Source: Cellulomonas sp. KH9 (lineage in GTDB: Bacteria; Actinomycetota; Actinomycetes; Actinomycetales; Cellulomonadaceae). Taken from it: a stretch of 64,000 bases of DNA. The position numbers and the translations under genes were made by a program. Position 1 is the stretch's first letter; the number at the start of each line of letters is the position of its first letter. The stretch spans positions 521,749-585,748 of the forward strand of contig NZ_FOSE01000001.1 of the NCBI RefSeq assembly GCF_900114185.1. Direction: 5' to 3'. Below are positions 8,530 through 17,291 of this stretch, one piece after another. Below the pieces are notes generated by a model. The model did not search any database. It had not been told where the DNA came from and worked only from the letters and a program-made list of their open reading frames with translations.

Positions 8530-10038
8530 ATGCAGAGCGGCAAGCTGTCGATCGACCCCGCCTTCGTCGTGGCCCCCGTCAACCGCCGGGTGTTCGGGTC
8601 GTTCGTCGAGCACATGGGTCGGTGCGTCTACGGCGGGCTGTACGAGCCCGGGCACCCGACCGCGGACGAGGACGGTCTGCGCGGCGACGTCCTGGAGCTG
8701 GTGCGGGAGATGGGCGTCACGGCCGTGCGCTACCCGGGCGGCAACTTCGTGTCCGGGTACCGGTGGGAGGACGGCGTCGGACCCGTCGAGGACCGACCGA
8801 CGCGCCTCGACCCGGCGTGGAAGACCATCGAGACCAACGCGTTCGGCCTCAACGAGTTCATGCGCTGGGCCCGCAAGGCCGACATCGAGCCCGTCATGGC
8901 CGTGAACCTCGGGACGCGCGGCATCGCCGAGGCCGTCGAGCTCCTGGAGTACGCGAACCACCCGCAGGGCACCGCGCTGTCCGACCTGCGCGTCGAGCAC
9001 GGCGCGCCCGAGCCCCACGCCATCCGCACGTGGTGCCTCGGCAACGAGATGGACGGCCCCTGGCAGCTCGGCCACAAGACGGCCGAGGAGTACGGCCGCC
9101 TGGCCGCCGAGACCGCGCGCGCGATGCGGCAGGTCGAGCCCGACCTCGAGCTCGTCGCCTGCGGGTCGTCCGGCCGCGCGATGGCGACCTTCGGCGCCTG
9201 GGAGGACACGGTCCTCGAGCACACGTACGAGCTCGTCGACCACGTGTCCGCCCACGCCTACTACGAGCTCGACGGCGACGACCGGGCCAGCTTCCTCGCC
9301 TCGTCCGTCGACATGGACAAGTTCATCCGCGAGGTCGTCGCCACGGCCGACGCGGTCGGCGCGCGCCTGAAGTCGTCGAAGAAGATCATGATCTCGTTCG
9401 ACGAGTGGAACGTCTGGTACAACAAGGCGCTCACCGAGTCCGGGCTGCCGACGGACTGGACGCAGGCGCCGCGGCTCAGCGAGGACGCGTACACGCTGCT
9501 CGACGCCGTGGTCGTCGGGTCGCTGCTCATCACGCTGCTGCGGCACAGCGACCGCGTCGCGATCGCGTGCCAGGCGCAGCTCGTCAACACGATCGCCCCG
9601 ATCCGCTCCGAGCCCGACGGGCCGGCGTGGCGCCAGTCGATCTTCCACCCGTTCGCGCTCACCGCACGGCACGCGCGGGGCCAGGTGCTCGACCTGCGGG
9701 TGGACGCGCCGACCCTCACCACGGCCAAGCACGGCGAGGTCGCGGGCCTGGACGCGGTCGCCACCCACGACGCCGACACGGGGGAGCTGACCGTGTTCGT
9801 GGTCAACCGCGACCCCGCCGAGGCCCTCGCCTTCGCCACCGACCTGCGCGGTTTCGGTGCGGCGACCCTCACGGAGGCCGTCCTGCTCGCCGACGACGAC
9901 CCGTTCGCGGCCAACACGATGGACGAGCCCGACCGCGTCGCGCCGCGGCCCCACACGTCGGCCACGGTCGACGGCACGACGCTGCGCGCGGAGCTCCCGC
10001 CGGCGTCCTGGAGCATGTTCCGGCTCCAGCCGGCCTGA
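8530..10038 (+). CDS. GH51 alpha-L-arabinofuranosidase, intracellular
   Basis: It hydrolyses terminal alpha-L-arabinofuranosides from imported arabino- or arabinoxylo-oligosaccharides. The 502-residue protein has no signal peptide, so it acts in the cytoplasm. The (beta/alpha)8 barrel shows the acid/base Glu173 (LGNEMDGPW) and nucleophile Glu292 (SFDEWNVWY), with the family opening VFGSFVEHMGRCVYGG. A small beta-domain forms the C-terminus. ATG 8530 follows AGGAG (8520-8524) with five-base spacing. It is the last gene of the transporter operon and is followed by a 24-bp inverted repeat. It identifies the transported sugar best. Confidence 0.95.
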   Translation: MQSGKLSIDPAFVVAPVNRRVFGSFVEHMGRCVYGGLYEPGHPTADEDGLRGDVLELVREMGVTAVRYPGGNFVSGYRWEDGVGPVEDRPTRLDPAWKTIETNAFGLNEFMRWARKADIEPVMAVNLGTRGIAEAVELLEYANHPQGTALSDLRVEHGAPEPHAIRTWCLGNEMDGPWQLGHKTAEEYGRLAAETARAMRQVEPDLELVACGSSGRAMATFGAWEDTVLEHTYELVDHVSAHAYYELDGDDRASFLASSVDMDKFIREVVATADAVGARLKSSKKIMISFDEWNVWYNKALTESGLPTDWTQAPRLSEDAYTLLDAVVVGSLLITLLRHSDRVAIACQAQLVNTIAPIRSEPDGPAWRQSIFHPFALTARHARGQVLDLRVDAPTLTTAKHGEVAGLDAVATHDADTGELTVFVVNRDPAEALAFATDLRGFGAATLTEAVLLADDDPFAANTMDEPDRVAPRPHTSATVDGTTLRAELPPASWSMFRLQPA

Positions 10039-10044
10039 CGCACC

Positions 10045-10126
10045 GCACGCGAACCGGCACCCGGCGACCGCCGCACCCGCCCCGGCAGGGGAGGGGAGGC
10101 GCGTCGCCGGGTGCCGGTTCGCGTGC
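10045..10126 (+). terminator. 24-bp perfect inverted repeat after the GH51 operon
   Basis: The arms 10045-10068 and 10103-10126 are perfectly complementary over 24 bp around a 34-base loop, starting seven bases after the GH51 stop. The long stem is most simply the transcription terminator of the arabinoside operon. Confidence 0.7.
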
Positions 10127-10255
10127 TGGTGCGGGCACGTCCCGGCCGCCACGAGGCGGCGCCACCCGCCCGGGTGCGGGGTAGGGCGTGCCCTACCCCC
10201 TGACGTGGGCGGGCACCGCAGCGCCGTCCCGCGTGCGACGCCTACCGTCGTCCGC

Positions 10256-11605
10256 ATGAGCACAACCATCGAGGCCGCCACCGCGCCTCCGCTCCCGGAC
10301 GAGGCCCCGCTCGCCGACGACGTGCGCGTCGTCGCGCCGATGCTCACCGGTGGTCGCGCGCTCGGGCTGGCACCCGTCTCGGGTGCCACCTGGGCCGGCG
10401 CCGGGCAGATCGTCCTGGCGGCGGCCGTGAGCCTCGCGGCGTCCGTCCTGCTCGTCACCGGCGTGGCGCTCGGGGTCGGGCTGGTGGTGCTCGTCGTCGG
10501 CGTGCCGCTGCTCGTCCTCACGCTGGTCCTGGCCCGCGGGTACGGCGCGGGCGAGCGGGCGCGGCTGCGGGCCCAGCTGGGCGTCGTCGTGCTGCCGCCC
10601 GCACCCGGCCCCGGGGCGCCGTACCACCCGCGCACGTGGTGGCCGTGGCTGCGCGACGCCCGCTCGTGGGCGGCGGTCGCGCACGCGCTGCTCACGTGCC
10701 TCCTGGCGTGGACGGCCGGGTCCGTCGCCTTCAGCCTGGCAGCGTTCGCGCTCGTCGTGCCCGCCGCACCGTTCGCCGGGCGGGTCAACGCGCTGCACCT
10801 CGTGCTCCTCGTCCCCGGGGCCGTGGTGGCGCTGTGGCTCGCGGCGCTCGTCGTGCAGCTCACGAACCTCGCACAGGTCCGGCTGACCCGCACCCTGCTG
10901 GGAGGTCGCTCGCGTGCCGAGGCCGAGCGTGCGGCACGCGCCGCCGAGCAGCGGGCCGACGTCGCCGAGGACCGCGCCGAGCACCTGCGCGAGACGCGCA
11001 CGGCCGCCGTCGTGGCCGCCGACGAGGAGCGCCGCCGCATCGAGCGCGACCTGCACGACGGCGCGCAGCAGCGCCTCGTCGCACTCGGTGTCGAGCTGGG
11101 TGTCGCACGCCGGACCGCCGCGCAGGACCCCGCCGCGGCCGTCGCCGCGATCGACGCGGCGCACGGCGAGGTCAAGGAGGTGCTGGCCGAGCTCCGCGAC
11201 CTCGTCCGGGGCGTCCACCCCGCCGTCCTCACCGACCGCGGTCTGGACGCCGCGCTGTCCGCGCTCGCGGCCCGCTGCCCCGTGCCCGTCGACGTCGACG
11301 CCCAGGGCGTCGGTGACGGCGTCGGGCCGCAGGCGCAGGCCGCCGCGTACTTCGTGGTCGCCGAGGCGCTGACCAACCTCGCCAAGCACGCGACCGCGAC
11401 GCGGGCCACGGTCCGCGCGGCGGTCGACGGCGACCGGCTGCGCATCGAGGTCGCGGACGACGGCGCCGGCGGCGCGCACACCGCGCCCGGTGGCGGCCTG
11501 GACGGCCTGCGCCGCCGCGTCGAGGCCCTCGACGGCACGTTCCACCTCGTCAGCCCCGCCGGGCGGGGCACCGTGCTCACCGTGGAGGTGCCGTGCGCAT
11601 CGTGA
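10256..11605 (+). CDS. NarL-family sensor histidine kinase
   Basis: This is a membrane-bound sensor kinase of 449 residues. It has about four hydrophobic segments (residues 50-210), a coiled linker rich in Ala/Glu/Arg, then a HisKA_3 dimerisation motif with His267 (RDLHDGAQQRL). A C-terminal HATPase follows, with the N-box (AEALTNLAKHA) and G1 box (DDGAGGA). It overlaps the response regulator gene by 13 bases and would phosphorylate it. The start at 10256 sits eight bases after TACCGT, suggesting a leaderless message. The arrangement with a DUF4097-like partner resembles LiaS-type envelope stress sensors. Confidence 0.9.
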   Translation: MSTTIEAATAPPLPDEAPLADDVRVVAPMLTGGRALGLAPVSGATWAGAGQIVLAAAVSLAASVLLVTGVALGVGLVVLVVGVPLLVLTLVLARGYGAGERARLRAQLGVVVLPPAPGPGAPYHPRTWWPWLRDARSWAAVAHALLTCLLAWTAGSVAFSLAAFALVVPAAPFAGRVNALHLVLLVPGAVVALWLAALVVQLTNLAQVRLTRTLLGGRSRAEAERAARAAEQRADVAEDRAEHLRETRTAAVVAADEERRRIERDLHDGAQQRLVALGVELGVARRTAAQDPAAAVAAIDAAHGEVKEVLAELRDLVRGVHPAVLTDRGLDAALSALAARCPVPVDVDAQGVGDGVGPQAQAAAYFVVAEALTNLAKHATATRATVRAAVDGDRLRIEVADDGAGGAHTAPGGGLDGLRRRVEALDGTFHLVSPAGRGTVLTVEVPCAS

Positions 11606-12264
11606 TCGCCGAGGACTCCGTCCTCCTGCTCGACGGGCTGACCCGTCTGCTCACCGCCGAGGGGCACACCGTCACCGGCTACCGCACCGCGGACGAGCTC
11701 GTCGCCGACCTCGGTGACCCCGCCGCCGACCTGCCCGACGTGGTCGTCACCGACGTCCGCATGCCCCCGACGCACACCGACGAGGGTCTGCGCGCCGCCG
11801 TGCACCTGCGCGGCCTGCACCCCCGGCTTCCCGTGCTCGTGCTGTCGCAGTACGTCGAGCAGCGCTACGCCCGTGAGCTGTTCGCCGCCGACGCGCGCGG
11901 GCTGGGGTACGTCCTGAAGGACCGGGTGGCCGACGTCGACGACTTCCTCGCCGCCCTCGCCCGCGTCGCCGCCGGCGGCACGGCCCTCGACCCCGAGGTC
12001 GTCGCGCAGGTGCTCGCCCGCTCGCGGCGCACCCTGTCCGACGTGCTCTCGCCCCGCGAGCGCGAGGTCATCGCGCTCATGGCCGAGGGCCGGTCCAACG
12101 CGGCGATCGCCGAGCGGCTCGTCGTCGGGCTGCCGGCCGTCGAGAAGCACGTGACCTCCATCCTCACCAAGCTCGACCTGCCGCCCGACGCCGACGACCA
12201 CCGCCGCGTCCTCGCGGTGCTGCGCTGGCTCGAGGACGGCCCGACGAACGGAGCACGACCGTGA
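11593..12264 (+). CDS. NarL/LuxR-family response regulator
   Basis: This is a 223-residue DNA-binding regulator. The receiver domain (about 1-120) carries the acidic pocket in IAEDSVLL, the phosphoacceptor Asp54 (VVVTDVRMPP) and the conserved Lys in YVLKDRV. A C-terminal LuxR-type helix-turn-helix follows (LSPREREVIALMAEGRSN). Its GTG start lies inside the kinase gene, and its stop overlaps the next gene by four bases (GTGA), so all three proteins are translationally coupled. Target genes cannot be read from the window, but the coupled solenoid protein is a likely part of the response. Confidence 0.92.
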   Translation: MRIVIAEDSVLLLDGLTRLLTAEGHTVTGYRTADELVADLGDPAADLPDVVVTDVRMPPTHTDEGLRAAVHLRGLHPRLPVLVLSQYVEQRYARELFAADARGLGYVLKDRVADVDDFLAALARVAAGGTALDPEVVAQVLARSRRTLSDVLSPREREVIALMAEGRSNAAIAERLVVGLPAVEKHVTSILTKLDLPPDADDHRRVLAVLRWLEDGPTNGARP

Positions 12265-13241
12265 CCGCCGCACAGCCCACGCACGTCCCGCCGCCGACGA
12301 CGCCGGGCGCCGCCCCGCCTGGACCGGCGCGCCGCCCGGCCGGTGGTCGCGCCCTGACCGTGGTGGGCGGTGTGCTCGCGGCGCTGCTGCTCGCGCTCGG
12401 CGTCGTGCAGGTCCTCGCGTCGATGTTCGCTCGGACCACGTCCGCCGTGGCGACGCTCGCGGCCACGGACGTCGTCGAGCTCGTCGCCGACGGCGAGGTG
12501 CTCGTCACCGTGTCCGCGGTGGACGACGTGCGCGTCGAGCGGGTCGCGCGGTTCGCGTGGACCGGGCCCCGGTACGAGGTCACGTCGGACGGCGTGCGGA
12601 CGGTCGTGCGGCACGAGTGCGAGGGCGTGTGGCTGACGAGCTGCTCCGCCGGGCTGGAGGCGACGGTCCCCGAGGGCACGCACGTGGTCGTCCGCACCAC
12701 CGACGGCGAGGTCCGCGTGGCCGGGCCCGCCGCGGACGTCGAGGTGCGCGCGTCCGACGGCGACGTCCACGTCGCGGGCGCCCGCGGCGACCTCGACGTG
12801 CGCGGTCGCGACGGCGACGTGACCGCGCAGGGCGTGCGCGGGAGTGTGGCGGTCGAGCTCTCCGACGGGGACGTGCGCGTCGCCGAGGCCGGCGGCGACG
12901 TCGCGGTACGCAGCCGTGACGGGGCCGTCGTCCTGGCCGACCTGGCCGCCGACGCCGACGTCCGGGCCTCCGACGGGCAGGTCGAGGTGCGCGACGTGCG
13001 GGGTGCGCTGACGGTGCGCCACCGGGACGGCGACGTGCTGGTCGCGCAGGTGCGTGGCCACGTCACGGTGCAGGCCACCGACGGTGACGTGACGGTCCAC
13101 GGGACGGGCGACCCCGTCGCGCTGGAGATCACGTCGAACGGGCGCCAGCGCGTCGAGGGCGCGACGGACCCCGCCGCCGACGTGCGCGTCGAGCTGCGCG
13201 CGTCCGACGGCGACGTGGCGTACCTCGGCCCCGAGGGCTGA
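12261..13241 (+). CDS. DUF4097-like membrane-anchored beta-solenoid protein
   Basis: This is a 326-residue protein of unknown biochemical role. A Pro-rich cytoplasmic tail (1-33) is followed by one transmembrane segment (about 34-55). The rest is an extracytoplasmic domain with roughly nine repeats of about 18 residues, each containing a turn like SDGDVRVAG. The pattern fits the putative-adhesin DUF4097 family, which folds as a right-handed beta-solenoid. It is coupled by a GTGA overlap to the response regulator, as in LiaFSR-like envelope-stress modules. It could be the sensor accessory or the output. Function beyond this is inference. Confidence 0.75.
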   Translation: MTAAQPTHVPPPTTPGAAPPGPARRPAGGRALTVVGGVLAALLLALGVVQVLASMFARTTSAVATLAATDVVELVADGEVLVTVSAVDDVRVERVARFAWTGPRYEVTSDGVRTVVRHECEGVWLTSCSAGLEATVPEGTHVVVRTTDGEVRVAGPAADVEVRASDGDVHVAGARGDLDVRGRDGDVTAQGVRGSVAVELSDGDVRVAEAGGDVAVRSRDGAVVLADLAADADVRASDGQVEVRDVRGALTVRHRDGDVLVAQVRGHVTVQATDGDVTVHGTGDPVALEITSNGRQRVEGATDPAADVRVELRASDGDVAYLGPEG

Positions 13242-13261
13242 CGGTCTGCCAGACTCCGGGC

Positions 13262-13711
13262 GTGACCACGACACCGGACCACGCCGCCGCCGGGCCGGGG
13301 CGCACCGCCGCCCGGTACGCCTTCGTCGCGGTCCTGACCGCCGCCTGCTGGTTCGCCTGGCTGGGGTGGGACACGCAGTACCGGACGGACCCGGTCACCG
13401 GCGACGTGACCGGGCCCTACGAGGCGTGGCAGGTCGTGGGCTGCGTCGTCAGCCTCGTCGCCGTGACGGTGCTCGCGGTCCGGGCGCTCGGCGGCCGGCG
13501 CGCCGTGGCCGCGGTCGCCGTGACGTTCACGGCGGCGTGGGTGGCCACCCAGGCGCCGCGGGACGACTCCGGGCTCTGGCTCGTCGGCGCGTTGCTGGTG
13601 CTGCTCGGCACGACCGTGGGCGCCGGCCTCGTCGCCCTGGTGGCGGGCGCCGGCCGGCGCCGCACGGCCGGTCCGCCCCGGGGGCCGCTGGTCAGGCGGC
13701 CGGGCAGGTGA
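13262..13711 (+). CDS. Small four-helix membrane protein, unknown function
   Basis: I do not recognise this 149-residue protein. It has about four hydrophobic segments (near residues 18-35, 55-75, 80-96 and 103-126) and a basic, Pro/Arg-rich C-terminal tail. A -10-like CAGACT (13250-13255) ends seven bases before its GTG, so it probably has its own leaderless promoter just after the two-component operon. It converges on the alpha-galactosidase gene, with 41 bases between them. Confidence 0.6.
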   Translation: MTTTPDHAAAGPGRTAARYAFVAVLTAACWFAWLGWDTQYRTDPVTGDVTGPYEAWQVVGCVVSLVAVTVLAVRALGGRRAVAAVAVTFTAAWVATQAPRDDSGLWLVGALLVLLGTTVGAGLVALVAGAGRRRTAGPPRGPLVRRPGR

Positions 13712-13752
13712 CCGGGACTCCTGCGTAGCGCAGCAGTGCGTACGGCGGCGGG

Positions 13753-15921
13753 TCACACCGCCGTGAGGTGCAGCACGACCGCCTGCACCGGCCACAACGT
13801 CGGCAGCTGCAGACCGACCTCCGCCAGCACACGGCCCGGCACGGTCGCGCGCTCCGCGCCCATCCAGCCGGGGTGCACCCAGCCGCGCCTGCCCGCACCG
13901 ATCTCGTCGAGCACGCGGACCGTGTAGCGCCGGTCGGGGTCGAGGCCGTCGATGCGCAGGCGCTCGGACTGCGCCTCCTCGAGGGAGGCCACGGTGGCGA
14001 CCGTGAACACCGCTGCGGACCGGTCCTTCGCGACGACGCCGCGCACCCGCAGCGCCGGGTCGCGCATGTCGGGGTGCACCACGGTGCCGGTGTGCAGCAG
14101 CGGTCGCAGCTCCTGGTACAGCCGCCCGAGCTCGACGATCTGCGCGGTCTCCTCCGCGGTGCACTGCAGGATGTCCCACTCGAACCCGGGCGACCCCTGC
14201 AGCGACGTCGCGATCCGGTAGGACAGGTCGGTCATCCGGCCCGAGGAGTGGGCGGGGGAGGGGCCGACGTGGGCGCCGATCAGCTCCGGGGGCAGCACCA
14301 GCTCGGTCCAGCGCTGGATGTCCAGGCGCTCGACCGGGTCGTTGGAGTCCGACGCCCAGACGCGGTCCGTGTGCTCCAGGATGCCCAGGTCGGTGCGCGC
14401 GCCGCCGGAGGAGCACGACTCGATCTCCAGGCCGGGGTGGTCGGCCTTGAGCCGTGCGATGAGGCGGTAGGCCGCACGCGTCTGCCGGTGCGTGCCGGGC
14501 GTGCCGTCGTGCACGGCCTCGACGAGGTCGCGGTTGTGGTCCCACTTGATGAAGTCGACGCCGAGCCGGCTCACCACCTCGGACATCTGCGACCGCACGT
14601 GCTCCCACGCTGCCGGCTCGGCGAGGTCCAGCACGTACTGGGTGCGGAACGAGATGCCGTCGGGGGACGGCACCGAGGCGGGGTTGCCGAGGATCCACCC
14701 GGGGTGCCGCCGCGCGAGCTCGGAGTCGAGGTTGACCATCTCCGGCTCGAACCAGATGCCGAACTGCATGCCCAGGGAGTGCACCAGGTCGGCGAGCGGC
14801 TCGAGGCCGTCGGGGTACACGTCCGTGTCGACGGTCCAGTCGCCGAGCGACGTGGTGTCGTCGCGCCGCCCGGAGAACCAGCCGTCGTCGAGGACGAACC
14901 GCTGCACCCCGACCTCGGCGGCGCGCCGCGCGAGCTCGGCCGACGTCGCGGGGTCGTGGTCGAAGTACACGGCCTCCCAGGTGTTGAGGACCAGCGGCCG
15001 CGGCGTGCGCGGGTGCTGCGGACGGGTGCGCAACCACGTGTGGAACCGGTCGGAGACGCCGTCCAGCCCGCTCGCCGACCAGGCGAAGTAGGTGACCGGC
15101 GCCGTGTAGGTCTCACCGGCGCCCAGCTGGATCTCGCAGGGGCGCAGCAGCTCGCCGGCACCGATCAGGGTGGTGTGCTCGGTGAGGCGGTCGGTGCGGT
15201 GCGTGACGTCGGCGCTCCAGCCGAGGTGCACGGCCCACACCTCGCCGGAGCGGTTGCGCGGCTCACCCACGCTGGCGAGCGTGACCCACGGGCTGTCGTG
15301 CCCACCGCGGCCGCGGCGCGACTGGCGCGTCGTGGAGCCGCGCGGCATGAGGGTGGTCAGCGGGGACTTCTCGCGCGTCCACCGACCACCGAACGACGTG
15401 AGGTGGTCGGCGGTCCGGGGGACGGGCAGGGTCGCCTCGAGCTGGGTGACGTCGACGACGCCGGCGTCGGGTCCCGCCGTGTTCGTCAGCTCCTGGTGCA
15501 GCAGGACCAGCCCGCCGGCGCCGACCTCGATGCCGAGCGCGAGCCGCAGGTGGGCGACGTCGTCCTCGGCGACGACGTGGAGGGCCGCCCCACCGCGGCG
15601 CTCCACGTCGACGACGGTCCAGCGCGGGAAGAGCGGGCGCCCGCCGCGGCCGGCGAGCAGCCCGGGGCGGCCCGCCCACCCGTCGGACTCCTGCGGCACG
15701 AGCGGCAGCCGCCACGCGGCGTCGAGCGTGCCGGGGGCGGTCTGCCGCTCGGTGATCGGGTCGAGCGCGGCCAACGTGGCGTCGTCGAGCTCGCCGAGGT
15801 CGGCGCCCCAGTGCACCACTGCCGGTAGGCCCTGCGCGGGGTGGCGGACGACGACGCCGACGCCGTCGCGCCGCAGGACGGTCCAGGTCGGGCGCGGGGC
15901 CGGGGCGGAGGCGGGGGTCAT
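13753..15921 (-). CDS. GH36 alpha-galactosidase (first copy)
   Basis: It removes alpha-1,6-linked galactose from galactomannan fragments or raffinose-type sugars. It has 722 residues and no signal peptide, so it is cytoplasmic. An N-terminal beta-supersandwich (about 1-310) precedes the catalytic barrel (about 330-660), with nucleophile Asp461 (FIKWDHNR) and acid/base Asp525 (VWASDSND), then a C-terminal beta-domain. ATG 15921 overlaps the ROK regulator stop (ATGA), so it is the second gene of a regulator-enzyme pair divergent from the oligosaccharide transporter. An upstream in-frame extension lies wholly inside the ROK gene and is rejected. Confidence 0.95.
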   Translation of the reverse strand: MTPASAPAPRPTWTVLRRDGVGVVVRHPAQGLPAVVHWGADLGELDDATLAALDPITERQTAPGTLDAAWRLPLVPQESDGWAGRPGLLAGRGGRPLFPRWTVVDVERRGGAALHVVAEDDVAHLRLALGIEVGAGGLVLLHQELTNTAGPDAGVVDVTQLEATLPVPRTADHLTSFGGRWTREKSPLTTLMPRGSTTRQSRRGRGGHDSPWVTLASVGEPRNRSGEVWAVHLGWSADVTHRTDRLTEHTTLIGAGELLRPCEIQLGAGETYTAPVTYFAWSASGLDGVSDRFHTWLRTRPQHPRTPRPLVLNTWEAVYFDHDPATSAELARRAAEVGVQRFVLDDGWFSGRRDDTTSLGDWTVDTDVYPDGLEPLADLVHSLGMQFGIWFEPEMVNLDSELARRHPGWILGNPASVPSPDGISFRTQYVLDLAEPAAWEHVRSQMSEVVSRLGVDFIKWDHNRDLVEAVHDGTPGTHRQTRAAYRLIARLKADHPGLEIESCSSGGARTDLGILEHTDRVWASDSNDPVERLDIQRWTELVLPPELIGAHVGPSPAHSSGRMTDLSYRIATSLQGSPGFEWDILQCTAEETAQIVELGRLYQELRPLLHTGTVVHPDMRDPALRVRGVVAKDRSAAVFTVATVASLEEAQSERLRIDGLDPDRRYTVRVLDEIGAGRRGWVHPGWMGAERATVPGRVLAEVGLQLPTLWPVQAVVLHLTAV

Positions 15922-17171
15922 GGTGCTCCTGTCGTCGTGGGGAGGGTGCGCGCCTCCCCGGTGAGGGGCGCGTGCTGCACGCGCCTCGGCGGCATGGTGC
16001 GCAGCACGTGCAGGGCGCCGCCCAGTGCGGCTGCGGTGCTGACGTTCGAGCTGATGATCACCTCGGCGGCCACGAGGTCGCGGCTGAGCGCCTCGGCCCG
16101 CAGCGTGGCCTCGACCGTGTCGCGGTACAGCGGCCCGGCGGTGCTGAACGCCGGCCCGGCGAGCACGAACGTGCTGAGGTCGAAGAGGTTGGCCAGGGTC
16201 ACCGCCGCGGCGCCCAGGCAGGCCGCCGAGTGCTCCAGCAGCTCGCGGGCCGCGCCGTCGCCGTCGCGCGCTGCACGTGCGATGCGCTCGAAGTCGGCCA
16301 GCGTCTCCTCGCTCCCGCCGCGCAGCCCCAGGCGTGCGGCGACACCGGCCCGGCCGATCGCTGCCTCGACGACCGCGACCGGCGAGGCCTCGACCTGCAC
16401 GCAGCCGGACAGTCCGCACACGCAGCGGCGGCCGCCCCGGTCCAGGCTGAGATGGCCGATCTCGACGGCGTTGGACGCGCGTCCGCGGTACGGCTCGCTG
16501 TCGACGACGACCGCACCGCCCACTCCGGTCGCCATGTACAGCACGCCGAAGGTGTCGATCGGCACCGCGCCGGCCCACTGCTCCCCGATGGCGGCGGCGG
16601 TCGCGTCGTTCTCCAGCAGCGTCGGCAGGCCGAGCCCGTCCCCGAGGGTCCTGGTCAGCGGGAAGCCGAGCCAGGCAGGTGTCGGCTGCGACGTCAGGAG
16701 CATGCCGCGCTCGCGGTCCTGGGGGCCGTGCGTGACCAGCCCGACGCCCAGCACGCGCTCGCGGGGCACACCGACGCTGGTGAGCAGGTCGGCCACGTGG
16801 TCGACGAGTCCCTCGACGGTCGTCTGCGGGGCGTCGTCACCGGATCCGCGCAGCCCTGCGCCGGCCACCTGACGGCCGGCGAAGTCGATGACGACCACGG
16901 TGCTGGAGGTGCGGTCCACCTGGACGCCGACGGCGTACCAGGCGTCCGGGACGAGCTCGAGCAGGCGTCGCGGCGTCCCCCGGGACTGGTGCTCGAGCCC
17001 GGCCTCGCGGACCAGGCCCTCCTCGACGAGGGCGCGGATCACCTTGGTCACGCTCGGCGGGGTGTGCCCGGAGAGCGCGGCGAGCTCGACCCTGCTCAGC
17101 CGGCCACCCGCTCGGATCAGGTCGAGCATCGTGGTCGCGGCCGGTCGGCGGGCGCCCGTCTGCGCGGCCAT
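15918..17171 (-). CDS. ROK-family repressor with zinc motif
   Basis: This is a 417-residue sugar-responsive transcription factor. The N-terminal winged helix (MLDLIRAGGRLSRVELAALS) binds DNA. The ROK body (from about 85) has ATPase-like glycine motifs, a GH-containing substrate motif (EIGHLSLDRGG) and the zinc-binding CVCGLSGC. It is divergent from the Opp-type transporter operon and coupled to the first alpha-galactosidase, so it most likely controls both. The AT-richer stretch 17187-17226 is the obvious place for its operator. GAGGAGG lies just before the ATG on the minus strand. Confidence 0.9.
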   Translation of the reverse strand: MAAQTGARRPAATTMLDLIRAGGRLSRVELAALSGHTPPSVTKVIRALVEEGLVREAGLEHQSRGTPRRLLELVPDAWYAVGVQVDRTSSTVVVIDFAGRQVAGAGLRGSGDDAPQTTVEGLVDHVADLLTSVGVPRERVLGVGLVTHGPQDRERGMLLTSQPTPAWLGFPLTRTLGDGLGLPTLLENDATAAAIGEQWAGAVPIDTFGVLYMATGVGGAVVVDSEPYRGRASNAVEIGHLSLDRGGRRCVCGLSGCVQVEASPVAVVEAAIGRAGVAARLGLRGGSEETLADFERIARAARDGDGAARELLEHSAACLGAAAVTLANLFDLSTFVLAGPAFSTAGPLYRDTVEATLRAEALSRDLVAAEVIISSNVSTAAALGGALHVLRTMPPRRVQHAPLTGEARTLPTTTGAP

Positions 17172-17186
17172 CGATGCCTCCTCGCT

Positions 17187-17226
17187 TTACTTGACAGCAA
17201 TAATTAAGTGTGTGAAGGATACCTCA
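17187..17226. promoter_or_regulatory. Divergent control region with candidate ROK operator
   Basis: This is a conspicuously A/T-richer patch between the ROK gene and the transporter operon. It contains a consensus -35 TTGACA (17191-17196). It overlaps an imperfect inverted repeat with arms ACTTGA and TTAAGT (about 17189-17209), like the A/T-armed sites of ROK repressors. A second near-palindrome, TGAAGGATACCTCA, lies at 17213-17226, around the expected -10 and transcription start. Which repeat is the operator is inference. Confidence 0.5.
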
Positions 17227-17291
17227 ACGTCGAGGGGATCCCGCTCGACACCCGCCAGGCGTCGGTGCTCGGCGCTGAGAAAGGACCAAGG

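Noticed and set aside
8353..12273. A 1306-codon minus-strand frame across GH51, the kinase and the regulator
   Set aside because: It has the same antisense shadow pattern, while the plus-strand genes are fully supported by motifs and overlaps.
17208..17291. Upstream GTG start for the Opp-type binding protein
   Set aside because: It would begin inside the promoter/operator region and place a hydrophilic stretch before the signal peptide. ATG 17292 has a Shine-Dalgarno and a clean lipoprotein signal.
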